Origin: Nocardia cyriacigeorgica | GTDB lineage: Bacteria; Actinomycetota; Actinomycetes; Mycobacteriales; Mycobacteriaceae | Direction of reading: 5' to 3' | NCBI RefSeq assembly: GCF_010868145.1 | Contig: NZ_JAAGUY010000032.1 | Coordinates: 1-52,433 of the forward strand | Length of the DNA stretch: 52,433 nt | Part shown: positions 25,149-33,513 of the stretch, piece after piece | How positions within the stretch are numbered: position 1 is the first letter of the stretch | How the letters are laid out: each line of letters begins with the position of its first letter | Notes under the pieces: model-generated | The model's database searches: none | What the model was told of the DNA's origin: nothing | What the model saw: the letters and a program-made list of their open reading frames with translations, nothing else | Position numbers and translations under genes: made by a program

Positions 25149-25297
25149 AAAAATCGCGGAGAGGCGGGAGGGCCGGCGGAGAGCAGGGGGATGTCTCCGC
25201 CGGCCGCAGGTCGGCGCCCAGGGGGGTAGGCAGCCTAACCCGAAAGCTGGATTGTCCAGGGGGGGTAGACAATCCAACCGGGCGCTCGAAAGCGCCG
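25149..25297 (-). ncRNA. 6C small RNA
   Basis: On the minus strand three hairpins follow one another, each exposing a C-rich loop. The first has arms GGATTGTC/GACAATCC (25249-25256 with 25268-25275) and loop TACCCCCCCTG. The second has six paired bases with one bulge (25213-25218 with 25229-25235) and loop TACCCCCCTG. The third has a 12-bp stem (25171-25182 with 25194-25205) and loop CATCCCCCTGC. A T5 run (25153-25149) follows. The -10 TACAGT (25309-25304) fits a start near 25297. A GGCGCT-TTCG-AGCGCC hairpin lies at the 5' end (25281-25296). Paired C-rich loops of six or more C define the actinobacterial 6C family (B11 in mycobacteria), a trans-acting regulator whose C-loops pair with G-rich mRNA sites. 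Confidence 0.87.
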
Positions 25298-25416
25298 ATG
25301 CCTACTGTACACAAAAGAAGTTGTTTTGCGCTAGTAAGTCTTCAAAAACCCATAGAACCCCAACACAAGGTTGGTTTTCGCCGGTGGAACCGGGGGCAGG
25401 TCGGGTTGAACCCGCG

Positions 25417-26664
25417 CTACTGGCGGTAGCTGGACAGGAAGTTGCCGAACCGCTCGATCGCGACGGCCAGGTCACGCGCCCACGGCAGGGTCACGATCCG
25501 CAGGTGATCGTGCGCCGGCCAGTTGAAGCCGGTGCCCTGCACCATCAGGATCTTCTCCTGCAACAGCAGGTCGAGGATGAGCTTGGCGTCGTCGTAGATC
25601 TCGTGCACATTCGGGTCAAGCCGCGGGAACGCGTACAGCGCGCCCTTGGGCTTGACGCAGGAAACGCCGGGGATCATGTTCAGCCGCTCCCAGGCCACAT
25701 CGCGCTGCTCCAGCAGCCTGCCGCCGGGCAGGATCAGGTCCTCGATGCTCTGATGTCCACCGAGCGCCACCTGGATGGCGTGCTGAGCAGGCACATTCGG
25801 GCACAACCGCGACGAGGCCAGCAGATCGATACCCTCGATGAATCCGGCCGCATGTTCCTTCGGGCCGGTGATCGCCAGCCAACCGGACCGGTACCCCGCC
25901 ACCCGGTAGGCCTTGGACAGACCGTTGAAGGTCAGGCACAGCAGGTCGGGAGCGAGGGTCGCCAACGAGATGTGCTTGGCGTCGTCATAGAGGATCTTGT
26001 CGTAGATCTCATCGGCCAACAGCAACAGCTGATGCTTGCGGGCCAGGTCGACCAGCTGCTGCAACACCTCGGTGGAGTACACCGCCCCTGTCGGGTTGTT
26101 CGGGTTGATGACCAGCAGCGCCTTGGTCTTATCGGTGATTTTCGACTCGATATCGGCCACATCGGGCTGCCAGCCATTGGACTCGTCGCACAGATAGTGC
26201 ACCGGAGTGCCGCCGGCCAGGCTGGTCATCGCGGTCCACAGCGGATAGTCCGGAGCGGGGATGAGCACTTCGTCGCCGTTGTTCAGCAACGCCTGCATGG
26301 TGATGGTGATCAGCTCGGAGACGCCGTTGCCCAGGTAGACACTGTCCACATCGAGCTCGGGGAAGCCGGGCACCAGCTCGTATCGGGTCACGATCGCGCG
26401 CCGGGCCGACAGGATGCCCTTGGACTCGGAGTACCCCTGGGCATACGGCAGCGCCGCGATGATGTCGCGCATGATCACATCGGGGGCCTCGAACCCGAAA
26501 GGGGCCGGGTTGCCGATATTGAGCTTGAGGATGCGGTGACCCTCGCCCTCCAGCCGTGCCGCATGCGCGAGTACCGGTCCACGGATTTCGTAGACGACGT
26601 CCTGCAGCTTGGTGGATTGCTCCAGAACGCGCGGCGGGCGATGCGGATGATGACCAGTACTCAC
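25417..26664 (-). CDS. aspC: Aspartate/alanine-type PLP aminotransferase
   Basis: 415 residues of fold-type I aminotransferase (class I/II). The N-terminal arm has YEIRGPVLAHA. The cofactor-binding motifs are GNGVSELI, NPNNPTGAVYS and LADEIYDKILYDD. The PLP lysine lies in NGLSKAYRVAGYRSGW, and the C-terminal Arg motif is NWPAHDHLRIVTLPW. It matches M. tuberculosis Rv0337c (annotated aspC, an AlaA-like aminotransferase), whose gene neighbours the etfD orthologue. It uses an amino acid and 2-oxoglutarate; alanine or aspartate is the expected substrate. GTG 26664 follows GGAG on the minus strand. It is divergent from the Ser/Thr kinase gene, with only about 60-100 bp between them. Confidence 0.92.
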   Translation of the reverse strand: MSTGHHPHRPPRVLEQSTKLQDVVYEIRGPVLAHAARLEGEGHRILKLNIGNPAPFGFEAPDVIMRDIIAALPYAQGYSESKGILSARRAIVTRYELVPGFPELDVDSVYLGNGVSELITITMQALLNNGDEVLIPAPDYPLWTAMTSLAGGTPVHYLCDESNGWQPDVADIESKITDKTKALLVINPNNPTGAVYSTEVLQQLVDLARKHQLLLLADEIYDKILYDDAKHISLATLAPDLLCLTFNGLSKAYRVAGYRSGWLAITGPKEHAAGFIEGIDLLASSRLCPNVPAQHAIQVALGGHQSIEDLILPGGRLLEQRDVAWERLNMIPGVSCVKPKGALYAFPRLDPNVHEIYDDAKLILDLLLQEKILMVQGTGFNWPAHDHLRIVTLPWARDLAVAIERFGNFLSSYRQ

Positions 26665-26761
26665 CGCTCCATGGTGCCATCCTCGGCAATCCGATCTCCG
26701 TCTCCCCGCACTTCGGTCCAGTAGGGTGACCGCCGTAACTGCGGGTGGAGGAGAACCGGGT

Positions 26762-28186
26762 TTGGGGCAGTCACTGGCGGATGGCCAGGAATTCGCGGGC
26801 TATCGGATCGAACGGCTGCTCGGGAGCGGCGGCATGGGCGAGGTTTATCTCGCGCGCGACCGCGACCTGCCCCGACCGGTCGCATTGAAGCTGCTGAGCC
26901 GGGCATTGACCAACGATGCCGAGGTCCGCGAGCGGTTCCGCCGCGAGGCCGACACCGCGGCCCGGCTGTCACATCCGGACATCGTCGCGGTGCACGCGCG
27001 CGGTGAACAGGACGGTCAGCTGTGGATCGCGATGGAGTACGTCGACGGCACCGATGTGGGCGCCGTGCTCGGCGAGGGGCCGTTGCCTCCGGCGCATGCG
27101 GTGCGGGTCGTCACCATGACGGCCCGGGCACTCGATCACGCGCATCGTGCCGGAGTCCTGCATCGCGACGTCAAACCGGCCAATATCCTGCTTGCGCGCG
27201 GAGCGCAGGAACGGGTGCTGCTCGCCGATTTCGGTATCGCGAAGGCACTCGACGAATCGGTCGGGCTCACCCGCACCGGTGAGGTGCTCGCAAGCCTGCG
27301 CTATGCGGCACCCGAACAGTTCGATACCGACGCGGTGGTCGACCACCGCACCGACGTCTACGCGCTCGGCGCCACCCTGTTCCACATGCTCACGGGCACG
27401 GCCCCGTATCCGGGGACGAATTCCGCACAGCTGATCCACGCCAACCTCAACCTGCCGATACCTGCGCCGACCAGCCGAAACCCCGCATTGCCTCCCGGAT
27501 TCGACGCGGTCATCGCCCGGGCCATGGCCAAGGATCGGGCGAATCGGTTCGGTAGTTGCGGCGAGCTCGCGGCAGCGGCTAACGAGGCATTGTCCGGGGC
27601 ACCGATGCCGTACCCCGCCTTCGCCCCGACGGCGGCGCCATCACCTGGCTCGAATACCAAGGGTCGCCAGATCGCGTTGATCAGCGCCGCCGTGGTCGTG
27701 CTGGTGCTGGTGCTCGGTGGCGCGGGTGCGGCGGTCGCCATCGCGATGCGCAACTCGGCCGCCGCCGACCAGCAGGCGCAGAAACAAGAGACAGAGCGGC
27801 AGCAGGTAGAGGACACGCGCGAGGCGGCGCGTCAGGCCGCGTGCGATTTCACCCGTGTCATGACCAATTACGACTACCGGGATCTGGACGGCTACCTACG
27901 GTCGGTGGACGCGGGTTCGACCGCCCCGTTCAGAACCGAATTCGACAGTGCGTTTCCCGGCCTGCGCGACGTCATGTCGGCTTCCCGGACGATCTCGACA
28001 GGCTCCGCTATCCAGTGCTTCCACAAGTCCGGCAACGCCGACCGGGCCGAGGTGACGGTCATCGCGAACCAGGCCATCACGAACGGCACCACCCCGACGC
28101 CCAGGAACCAGCAGATATCGTTCGTCATGACGATGGTCCATCTCGACGGCCGCTGGCTGTGCAGCGAGATGAACCAGTCGAAGTAG
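26762..28186 (+). CDS. Transmembrane Ser/Thr protein kinase with extracellular sensor domain
   Basis: About 474 residues from TTG 26762. The Hanks-type kinase has the glycine loop GSGGMGEV, Lys43 (VALKLL), HRD catalytic loop Asp136 (LHRDVKPANILL), DFG Asp156 (LADFGIAKAL) and YAAPEQF. A Pro-rich juxtamembrane segment leads to one helix (about 303-327). An outside domain of about 150 residues follows with a coiled start (QQAQKQETERQQVEDT) and an NTF2-like fold pattern (ACDFTRVMTNYDYRDLDGYL), as in Mce-associated proteins; two Cys are present. TTG 26762 is chosen for the strong GGAGGAG 8 nt upstream; GTG 26726 is an in-frame alternative. The target is unknown. Confidence 0.88.
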   Translation: MGQSLADGQEFAGYRIERLLGSGGMGEVYLARDRDLPRPVALKLLSRALTNDAEVRERFRREADTAARLSHPDIVAVHARGEQDGQLWIAMEYVDGTDVGAVLGEGPLPPAHAVRVVTMTARALDHAHRAGVLHRDVKPANILLARGAQERVLLADFGIAKALDESVGLTRTGEVLASLRYAAPEQFDTDAVVDHRTDVYALGATLFHMLTGTAPYPGTNSAQLIHANLNLPIPAPTSRNPALPPGFDAVIARAMAKDRANRFGSCGELAAAANEALSGAPMPYPAFAPTAAPSPGSNTKGRQIALISAAVVVLVLVLGGAGAAVAIAMRNSAAADQQAQKQETERQQVEDTREAARQAACDFTRVMTNYDYRDLDGYLRSVDAGSTAPFRTEFDSAFPGLRDVMSASRTISTGSAIQCFHKSGNADRAEVTVIANQAITNGTTPTPRNQQISFVMTMVHLDGRWLCSEMNQSK

Positions 28187-28192
28187 CCGCGC

Positions 28193-29566
28193 TCACACAG
28201 GTCCGACCGGAATCCCCTTGGCCGCGGTGGTTCCGCAGAACTCCTCGATACTCTCGTCGAGCGCGACGGCCTCGGTGGCACCGTCGAAGGCCGGCGCGGA
28301 GAGCCTGCGCCGGACACCGGTCAGCCGCTCCTCCAGCTGAGCGATGCGCTTGTCCTCGTCCAGTCCGAGTACCGGACGCAGTGCCGCTGCCGCACCGTCG
28401 AGACTGCCATTGATCAGGTGCGCGGCCGCGGAATCGACGCGCGCCAACGCTTCCGCGCCGTAGGAACGCTGCCACGACGGCCCCGCCGAATACAGTTCGA
28501 TCGCCTGCTGGGTGGCGGTGAGCGCGGGCTCGGCCAAACCCAGATGAATGTAGGTGGCACCCGCGTAGTACTCGGCCTTCGCGTCGGGGAAACCGAAGAC
28601 GCCGCCGATACCGTCGTGCAGCGTGTCCGAACCCGAACCACCACGGGCGTCTATCGCCGCGCGCAGGCAGCGTTCGGTATCGGCGACACTGCCGATCTTC
28701 GACCAGATCCTGGCCTCGATATTGCTCAGCCGCACCCGCGCGGTCGCCGAATCCGCGAATTCCAGACCGCTCTGGGCCAGCTCGACCGCCCGGCGTGGGC
28801 GCTCGGACCAGTATTCGATGAGCGCATGCATGCCACGGGTCCACGCACGTAATCCGTTGTGGCCACACAATTCGGCGTAGGACCGCGCGGCGCGGATCTG
28901 TTCGGCGGCGGCGTCGTAATGCCCGAGGTCGGTGCTGGCGTTGGCGAGCAGACCGGAGAGGCTGCCCGCGAGCAGATACAGATGGCTGGTATCTGCGGGA
29001 CGCTGCTGCCCTTCCAGAAGCCGATACACCCGCCGTCGCACCCGCAGCATCTCCACCATCATCGGTACCGGCGGAATATGCACGTAATCGTTGGCGATTC
29101 GGGTGACATCGGCGTCGAGCTGTTCCAACGTCATCGCGCCGACATTGGTGCTCTCGGCACGACTTGCGTGTTCACTGGCCTCGTGGGCAGCCGCCATTAT
29201 CAGGTCCCTCTCCGAAATCGCTGCTAACGCATCGCCTCTCACCGCGCCGGCGTCTATGAGGTCCAAGAGTTCCGCGTCGCTCGAATAACTGCTGTGCGCC
29301 GAGTCGCCGGCTCGCGCGTCGAATCGCGGTATGGCGGGCTGACTGATCAGCTCCGCGAACCGTGCCCGCACCACATCGTCGGACCTGGCCAAGGAAGTAT
29401 CGAGCGCGGCCTGGTTGACCGGCCGTGGATGGACCCGGCTGCCGCCCGCCTCCCATTTGGATACCAGGCGCTGGTGCACCCCCAAATGGGCGGCGAACTC
29501 CCGGATACTCATCCGCATGGCGTCGCGCAGCGCCCGGGTCTCCTTACCTGACCACTGCCGGACCAC
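28193..29566 (-). CDS. XRE-type HTH regulator with TPR-like helical domain
   Basis: 457 residues from GTG 29566. The N-terminal XRE HTH is LRDAMRMSIREFAAHLGVH followed by RLVSKWEAGG. The rest is helical with repeated 40-residue units (for example YDAAAEQIRAARSYAELCGH, PRRAVELAQSGLEFADSA, GLAEPALTATQQAIELY), typical of a TPR sensor that binds a peptide or partner protein. GTG 29566 has GGAAGGGAAG 6-7 nt upstream; the frame also opens at 29599 without an RBS. It ends 7 bp from the convergent kinase gene and is divergent from the small gene at 29780, so it may regulate that gene. Confidence 0.85.
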   Translation of the reverse strand: MVRQWSGKETRALRDAMRMSIREFAAHLGVHQRLVSKWEAGGSRVHPRPVNQAALDTSLARSDDVVRARFAELISQPAIPRFDARAGDSAHSSYSSDAELLDLIDAGAVRGDALAAISERDLIMAAAHEASEHASRAESTNVGAMTLEQLDADVTRIANDYVHIPPVPMMVEMLRVRRRVYRLLEGQQRPADTSHLYLLAGSLSGLLANASTDLGHYDAAAEQIRAARSYAELCGHNGLRAWTRGMHALIEYWSERPRRAVELAQSGLEFADSATARVRLSNIEARIWSKIGSVADTERCLRAAIDARGGSGSDTLHDGIGGVFGFPDAKAEYYAGATYIHLGLAEPALTATQQAIELYSAGPSWQRSYGAEALARVDSAAAHLINGSLDGAAAALRPVLGLDEDKRIAQLEERLTGVRRRLSAPAFDGATEAVALDESIEEFCGTTAAKGIPVGPV

Positions 29567-29779
29567 GTTGTCTTCCCTTCCGAACGAAACGTCCTCCACA
29601 GATTACGAGCAATTTGTGAGCCCTGCCACAAGGCTTTTCGGGCCGAATAACTGGCGGCGCAAGGGCAGTGGAACGCCGGCGTGTGGGCGCTTGTGGCGCG
29701 CCGGGGATTTCGGCGAGCCTGGAATCGGTGGCGAAACCGACTCCGACCGGCCCGACATCAGCGGCCAGGGGGCTCAGGG

Positions 29780-30229
29780 ATGAACGTGCAAAAGCTCAGA
29801 ACGATCGACGATTGGGCGGCGTACTACCGGCACGAATTCGGTCTGGTGGTGACCGAACGCGGCGGGTTCGTGATGCTACCGATCACCGCACGGGCCTGCG
29901 TGGTCCATCTACCGACCGAGCGTGCCGAAAAAGTCCGCGCAGCACTGGATCAGCAGGGCATCCGAGCGCCGATGCTCGCCAGGCAGATCCGGTGGAGTTT
30001 CTTGGCCGCGCCCGACAGCAGGCCGGGCTCGCAGGTCATGGAGGTTCTCAACCGCCTCGATATCGGCATTCCTGCCGTCGGCAGTGCCGTCATGCTGCCC
30101 ACCGGGCTCGGCCGCTGGACCAGAGAAGGCTGCTACTGGGTCGAACCACCCGAACGCGATGAACTGCTGCCACCGCTGTCGGTGATCGTCACCACGGCGC
30201 TGGCGGTCGGATCGGATCGGCCGGACTGA
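29780..30229 (+). CDS. Small protein of unknown function divergent from the XRE/TPR regulator
   Basis: 149 residues, soluble, no signal peptide. It starts MNVQKLRTIDDWAAYYRHEFGL and contains VVTERGGFVMLPITARACVVHLP and WTREGCYWVEPPERDELLPP. The mixed alpha/beta pattern of about 140 residues resembles the bifunctional DNA primase/polymerase-N type small proteins found in actinobacteria, but I cannot confirm this. ATG 29780 has a GGGGG/CAGGG region upstream. A convergent terminator separates it from dcd. Pairing with the divergent XRE/TPR regulator suggests joint control. Confidence 0.72.
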   Translation: MNVQKLRTIDDWAAYYRHEFGLVVTERGGFVMLPITARACVVHLPTERAEKVRAALDQQGIRAPMLARQIRWSFLAAPDSRPGSQVMEVLNRLDIGIPAVGSAVMLPTGLGRWTREGCYWVEPPERDELLPPLSVIVTTALAVGSDRPD

Positions 30230-30240
30230 GCGGTCGTCCG

Positions 30241-30288
30241 CGCTCGGCCCCGGCGCATAGACGAGGAAGCTGTGCGCTGGGCCGAGCG
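30241..30288. terminator. Bidirectional terminator between the 29780 gene and dcd
   Basis: Arms CGCTCGGCCC (30241-30250) and GGGCCGAGCG (30279-30288) pair perfectly, with further pairing of GCGCATAG to CTGTGCGC inside. It sits between two converging genes. Confidence 0.8.
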
Positions 30289-30290
30289 GG

Positions 30291-30872
30291 CTAGCGGTCG
30301 AAGCTCGGCAGCGGGAAGTTCAGGTACGCCTTCGACGGCGTCGGTCCGCGCTGGCCCTGGTACTTCGAGCCGGTGACAGCACTACCGTAGGGATTCTCGG
30401 CGGGGCTGGTCAGCCGGAACAGGCACAGCTGGCCGATCTTCATACCCGGCCAGAGCGTGATCGGCAGGTTCGCCACATTCGACAGCTCGAGCGTGATGTG
30501 GCCACTGAAACCCGGATCGATGAAACCAGCGGTCGAATGGGTGAGCAGGCCGAGGCGGCCGAGACTCGACTTGCCCTCCAGACGCCCGGCCAGGTCGTCG
30601 GGCAGAGTGCAGACCTCGAGGGTGGAGCCGAGCACGAATTCACCCGGATGCAGCACGAACGGCTCCCCTGGCGCGGGCTCGACCAGACTGGTCAGCTCAT
30701 CCTGCCGCTGCGCCGGATCGATATGGGTGTATCGGGTGTTGTTGAACACCCGGAACATCCCGTCCAGGCGCACGTCGATACTCGACGGCTGGATGAGGGT
30801 TTCTTCGAATGGCTCGAGCCCGAGACGCCCACCGGCGATCTCCGCACGGATGTCACGATCGGAAAGCAGCAC
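30291..30872 (-). CDS. dcd: dCTP deaminase (probably bifunctional, dUMP-forming)
   Basis: 193 residues of the trimeric dUTPase/dCTP deaminase fold. Key stretches are LLSDRDIRAEI at the start, QPSSIDVRL, HPGEFVLGSTLE, RLEGKSSLGRLGLLTHSTAGFIDPGFSGHITLEL (active site with the catalytic Glu in TLEL), KIGQLCLF and GSKYQGQRGPTPS. The mycobacterial orthologue (Rv0321) both deaminates dCTP and releases pyrophosphate to give dUMP; the sequence is consistent with that type. GTG 30872 matches the family start; the open frame continues to 31334 but the extra part is non-homologous and overlaps the next gene. It is divergent from the VOC gene, with 75 bp between them. Confidence 0.94.
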   Translation of the reverse strand: MLLSDRDIRAEIAGGRLGLEPFEETLIQPSSIDVRLDGMFRVFNNTRYTHIDPAQRQDELTSLVEPAPGEPFVLHPGEFVLGSTLEVCTLPDDLAGRLEGKSSLGRLGLLTHSTAGFIDPGFSGHITLELSNVANLPITLWPGMKIGQLCLFRLTSPAENPYGSAVTGSKYQGQRGPTPSKAYLNFPLPSFDR

Positions 30873-30947
30873 GCGCAAGAGCGTAATGGCAGGCTTCTGC
30901 GCGCGCGTCACCGGGAAGTTGTCGCACCCCGGGCGCAGGATGAGCAC

Positions 30948-31328
30948 ATGTCTGATTCCGACGCCACTGCCCACCGCCACCACGCCATCGATTACATCGA
31001 GATCGCCGTCACCGACCTCGCCGCGGCCACACGCTTCTACGGCGAGGCGTTCGGCTGGCAGTTCAACGACTACGGCCCCACCTACGCGGGCATCCGCGAC
31101 CCCGCCGCACCCGAAACTTCCGAGGTCGGCGGACTGGCGCTGGCCGATCAGACCCGGCAGGGAGGGCCGCTGGTGCTGCTGTACTCCGACGACCTCGACG
31201 CCTCGGTCGGAGCGGTCGAAGCGGCGGGCGGCGCGGTCGTCAACGGGCCCTACGAGTTCCCCGGCGGGCGCCGATTCCATTTCACCGACCCCAGCGGAAA
31301 CGAACTCGGGGTCTGGGCGCAGAAGTGA
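30948..31328 (+). CDS. VOC (glyoxalase/bleomycin resistance) superfamily protein
   Basis: 126 residues forming one VOC module pair. It begins with HAIDYIEIAVTDLAAATRFYGEAFGWQF (the metal-ligand His is at the start of strand 1), continues with GGPLVLLYSDDLDASVGAVEAAGG, and ends FHFTDPSGNELGVWAQK (the C-terminal Glu ligand is in GNEL). ATG 30948 has CAGGA 8 nt upstream. The long upstream open frame from 30498 is antisense to dcd and is not part of it. The reaction is unknown; small one-domain VOC proteins of this kind include isomerases and resistance proteins. Confidence 0.85.
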   Translation: MSDSDATAHRHHAIDYIEIAVTDLAAATRFYGEAFGWQFNDYGPTYAGIRDPAAPETSEVGGLALADQTRQGGPLVLLYSDDLDASVGAVEAAGGAVVNGPYEFPGGRRFHFTDPSGNELGVWAQK

Positions 31329-31415
31329 GGTCATTGCCGGGCTGACAGCTCAGCCATCGCTGCTCCGCTCAGTCGTCGCCGCCCAGGTATTTCCGGAGCT
31401 GACCCACAGTTCCGG

Positions 31416-32846
31416 CTAACTCGCGTTCCGTTCGGTCGCGGACTCCACGTCGGTGATGCGCGGGAACGGGCTGGCCGCCTCGAACTGGTAGGCCAACTCC
31501 AGCAGTGTCCGTTCGGCGCCGCGCCGGGCGGACAGCTGGACCGAGCCGGGCAGGTTCGCCGACATCCGTCCGTGTGGGAGCGAGACGGCGGGCCCGCCGC
31601 CGACATTGTTGAGCGGTGTGAACCCGACATAGTCGACGAGCTTGGCGAACAGTTCCTCGAACGGCAGGTTCGGCGAATGCTCGCCGATCAGCGGCGCCGG
31701 ATGCGAGAGCACCGGGCTGAGCAGGACATCCACCTCGGTGAAGTGGCCGTCGTAGATCGCGGGTGCGGCGCGGAGTCTGCGCACCGCACCCACCACGCCC
31801 AGCGGACGGCTCGCCGCAAGGGCCGACAGACCTTTGGTGAACGGATCGCGCAGGCGCGGGTCGAAATTCTTGCGCTGCGCTACCCGGAACGAGGTCGACA
31901 GCAGCGCCGCGACGGCGGCCCAGTACAGCTTGAAATCCTCGATGAACTGTTCATCGATATCGAGGCTGGTTTCGACCACCTCGTGGCCAAGCCCGGCGAG
32001 CACGGCCGCCGCGGAATCGAGCACCGCGCCTGTTTCCTCGTGCACGGCACGGCCGCGGACGTCGTACCTGATCAGGCCGATCCGAAGTCGCCGATCGCTC
32101 GGCCCCTCCACAAGGCCGATCGGTGGCAGCTTGGTGTTGGTGTGGAACCGTTCGGCCGCGGCCAGATAGTGCGCGGTATCGCGCACGGATCGGGTGAGAA
32201 CACCTTCGGCCACCAGATGGACCGGCAGCTGCCGTGCACCCGGCTGGTCGAGCAGCCGGTTACGGGTCGGCTTCAACCCGACCAAGCCATTGGCGGCCGC
32301 CGGGATGCGCGTCGAACCACCACCGTCATTGGCGTGCGCGATCGGCACCACACCCGCCGCGACCAGCGCCGCCGACCCACCCGACGATGCCCCCGCGGAG
32401 TGATCGGTATTCCACGGGTTGCGGGTGGCCGGCCGGTCGGCGTACTCGGTGCTGGCGGTGAGCCCGAACTCGGGCAGTGTCGACTTGCCGAGCACGACGA
32501 ACCCGGGATGCAGGAACTGCGCGCCCGGACCGCTGGTGCGGGCAGCCGGATGCGGGTCGAACGCGGCCGAGCCATGGCAGGTCGGCATCCCGGCGACGTC
32601 AGTGTTGTCCTTGACGAAGACCGGTACCCCGGAGAACACTCCCGAGGTCGCCCGCGCGGCGCGCGCGTGTGCGAAACATTCCGTCACGATGGCATTGAGC
32701 TGCGGGTTCACTCGTTGCGCCCGTTCGACGGCGGCTTCGATCACTTCGGCGCGGCTCACCTGACCGTCGCGGATCGCCGCGGCCAACGCCACCGCGTCCA
32801 GCTCGCCCAGCGCGTCGTCGGTGAATGCGTGTGTGGGTGTGCTCAT
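31416..32846 (-). CDS. Amidase signature family protein
   Basis: 476 residues. The Ser-cis-Ser-Lys triad of the family is visible: Lys79 (VFVKDNTDV), cis-Ser154 in HSAGASSGGSAA and nucleophile Ser178 in NDGGGSTRIPAA. The glycine/serine-rich signature spans 145-185. Such enzymes hydrolyse amides such as aryl- or fatty-acid amides; the family also includes GatA, but no GatB/C neighbour is present, so a catabolic role is more likely. ATG 32846 gives MSTPTHAFTDD; GTG 32864 is an alternative that would add six residues. No clear partner genes adjoin it. Confidence 0.9.
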   Translation of the reverse strand: MSTPTHAFTDDALGELDAVALAAAIRDGQVSRAEVIEAAVERAQRVNPQLNAIVTECFAHARAARATSGVFSGVPVFVKDNTDVAGMPTCHGSAAFDPHPAARTSGPGAQFLHPGFVVLGKSTLPEFGLTASTEYADRPATRNPWNTDHSAGASSGGSAALVAAGVVPIAHANDGGGSTRIPAAANGLVGLKPTRNRLLDQPGARQLPVHLVAEGVLTRSVRDTAHYLAAAERFHTNTKLPPIGLVEGPSDRRLRIGLIRYDVRGRAVHEETGAVLDSAAAVLAGLGHEVVETSLDIDEQFIEDFKLYWAAVAALLSTSFRVAQRKNFDPRLRDPFTKGLSALAASRPLGVVGAVRRLRAAPAIYDGHFTEVDVLLSPVLSHPAPLIGEHSPNLPFEELFAKLVDYVGFTPLNNVGGGPAVSLPHGRMSANLPGSVQLSARRGAERTLLELAYQFEAASPFPRITDVESATERNAS

Positions 32847-32943
32847 GTGCTGGGTGTTCCTCACTTCCCGTACGAGCCGCGCCGGCTCGGAGGGTGGGTC
32901 GAGGTTTCCGTTACCGGCCGCTGCTTTCGCAGGATAGCGATGC

Positions 32944-33513
32944 TCATGCCACCGCTGCTCCGGTCGACGATGTGCGCAGTTCAGGGCGTGCGGCCCCCTC
33001 CGGCAGCAGGTGGGCGAGCAGCAATTTGATCAACAGCACGGGCGCGAACCACAGGAGTTCCTGCGGCACTGTGATCAGACTGGTCACCACCACCAGGCCG
33101 AATGCGGTGGCCGCGAAGGCGATCGGACGGCGCAACGGTTCCGGCGCAACCGTCACGATGACGGCGCCGCCCAACGCCACCGTGTAGATGACGGCCGCGA
33201 CCAGCCACCCGAAGCCCGGTACCACCGCCGCCAGAATGAACGGCTGCACATGCACCGCGACGAATCCCAGGTGATGAACCCACGTCCGGCCCGGCCGGTG
33301 ATACCACCGCTTGGCCGAGGCCATCGCGTTGACCACCGCCCCGCCGAATACGTCGAAGGCGATCAGCACGACCACAACCACCGCGATCCACGACCATTCC
33401 GCGGCGACGGCGAGGGCGGAAGCTGTTGCGGCACCGCCGATTGCGGCGCCGAAGCCAAGGCACACTTCAGCGCGTGTCGCCTGTGGCGCGATCAGCCGTT
33501 CGATGAGAGTCAT
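32944..33513 (-). CDS. Membrane protein of unknown function, coupled to a TetR regulator
   Basis: 189 residues with about five hydrophobic helices (ATASALAVAAEWSWIAVVVVVLIAFDVFGG; HLGFVAVHVQPFILAAVVPGFGW; LVAAVIYTVALGGAVIVTV; IAFAATAFGLVVVTSLI; LLWFAPVLLIKLLLAHLL). A conserved-looking MASAKRWYHRPGRTWVHH loop carries two His. ATG 33513 overlaps the TGA of the TetR gene (ATGA), so the pair is translationally coupled. The start is taken from this overlap; the frame runs further upstream inside the TetR gene. No known family is recognised. It is likely the main target of the co-encoded repressor. Confidence 0.78.
   Translation of the reverse strand: MTLIERLIAPQATRAEVCLGFGAAIGGAATASALAVAAEWSWIAVVVVVLIAFDVFGGAVVNAMASAKRWYHRPGRTWVHHLGFVAVHVQPFILAAVVPGFGWLVAAVIYTVALGGAVIVTVAPEPLRRPIAFAATAFGLVVVTSLITVPQELLWFAPVLLIKLLLAHLLPEGAARPELRTSSTGAAVA

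Noticed and set aside
25171..25275. G-quadruplex cluster on the plus strand (runs of 5-7 G)
   Set aside because: The G-runs are each in the loop of a stem with paired arms and repeat with the same flanks. On the minus strand this is exactly the 6C RNA plan, a better explanation.
25089..25314. Two short minus-strand frames of 62 codons in the 6C region
   Set aside because: They overlap the structured RNA, lack RBS and have low-complexity Pro/Arg sequences.
25252..26724. A 490-codon plus-strand frame covering the aspC region
   Set aside because: It is antisense to aspC, which has all aminotransferase motifs. The frame contains no recognisable domain.
31572..33029. A 485-codon plus-strand frame opposite the amidase
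   Set aside because: It is the complement of an amidase with a complete Ser-Ser-Lys triad; Arg/Gly-rich composition marks it as a shadow.
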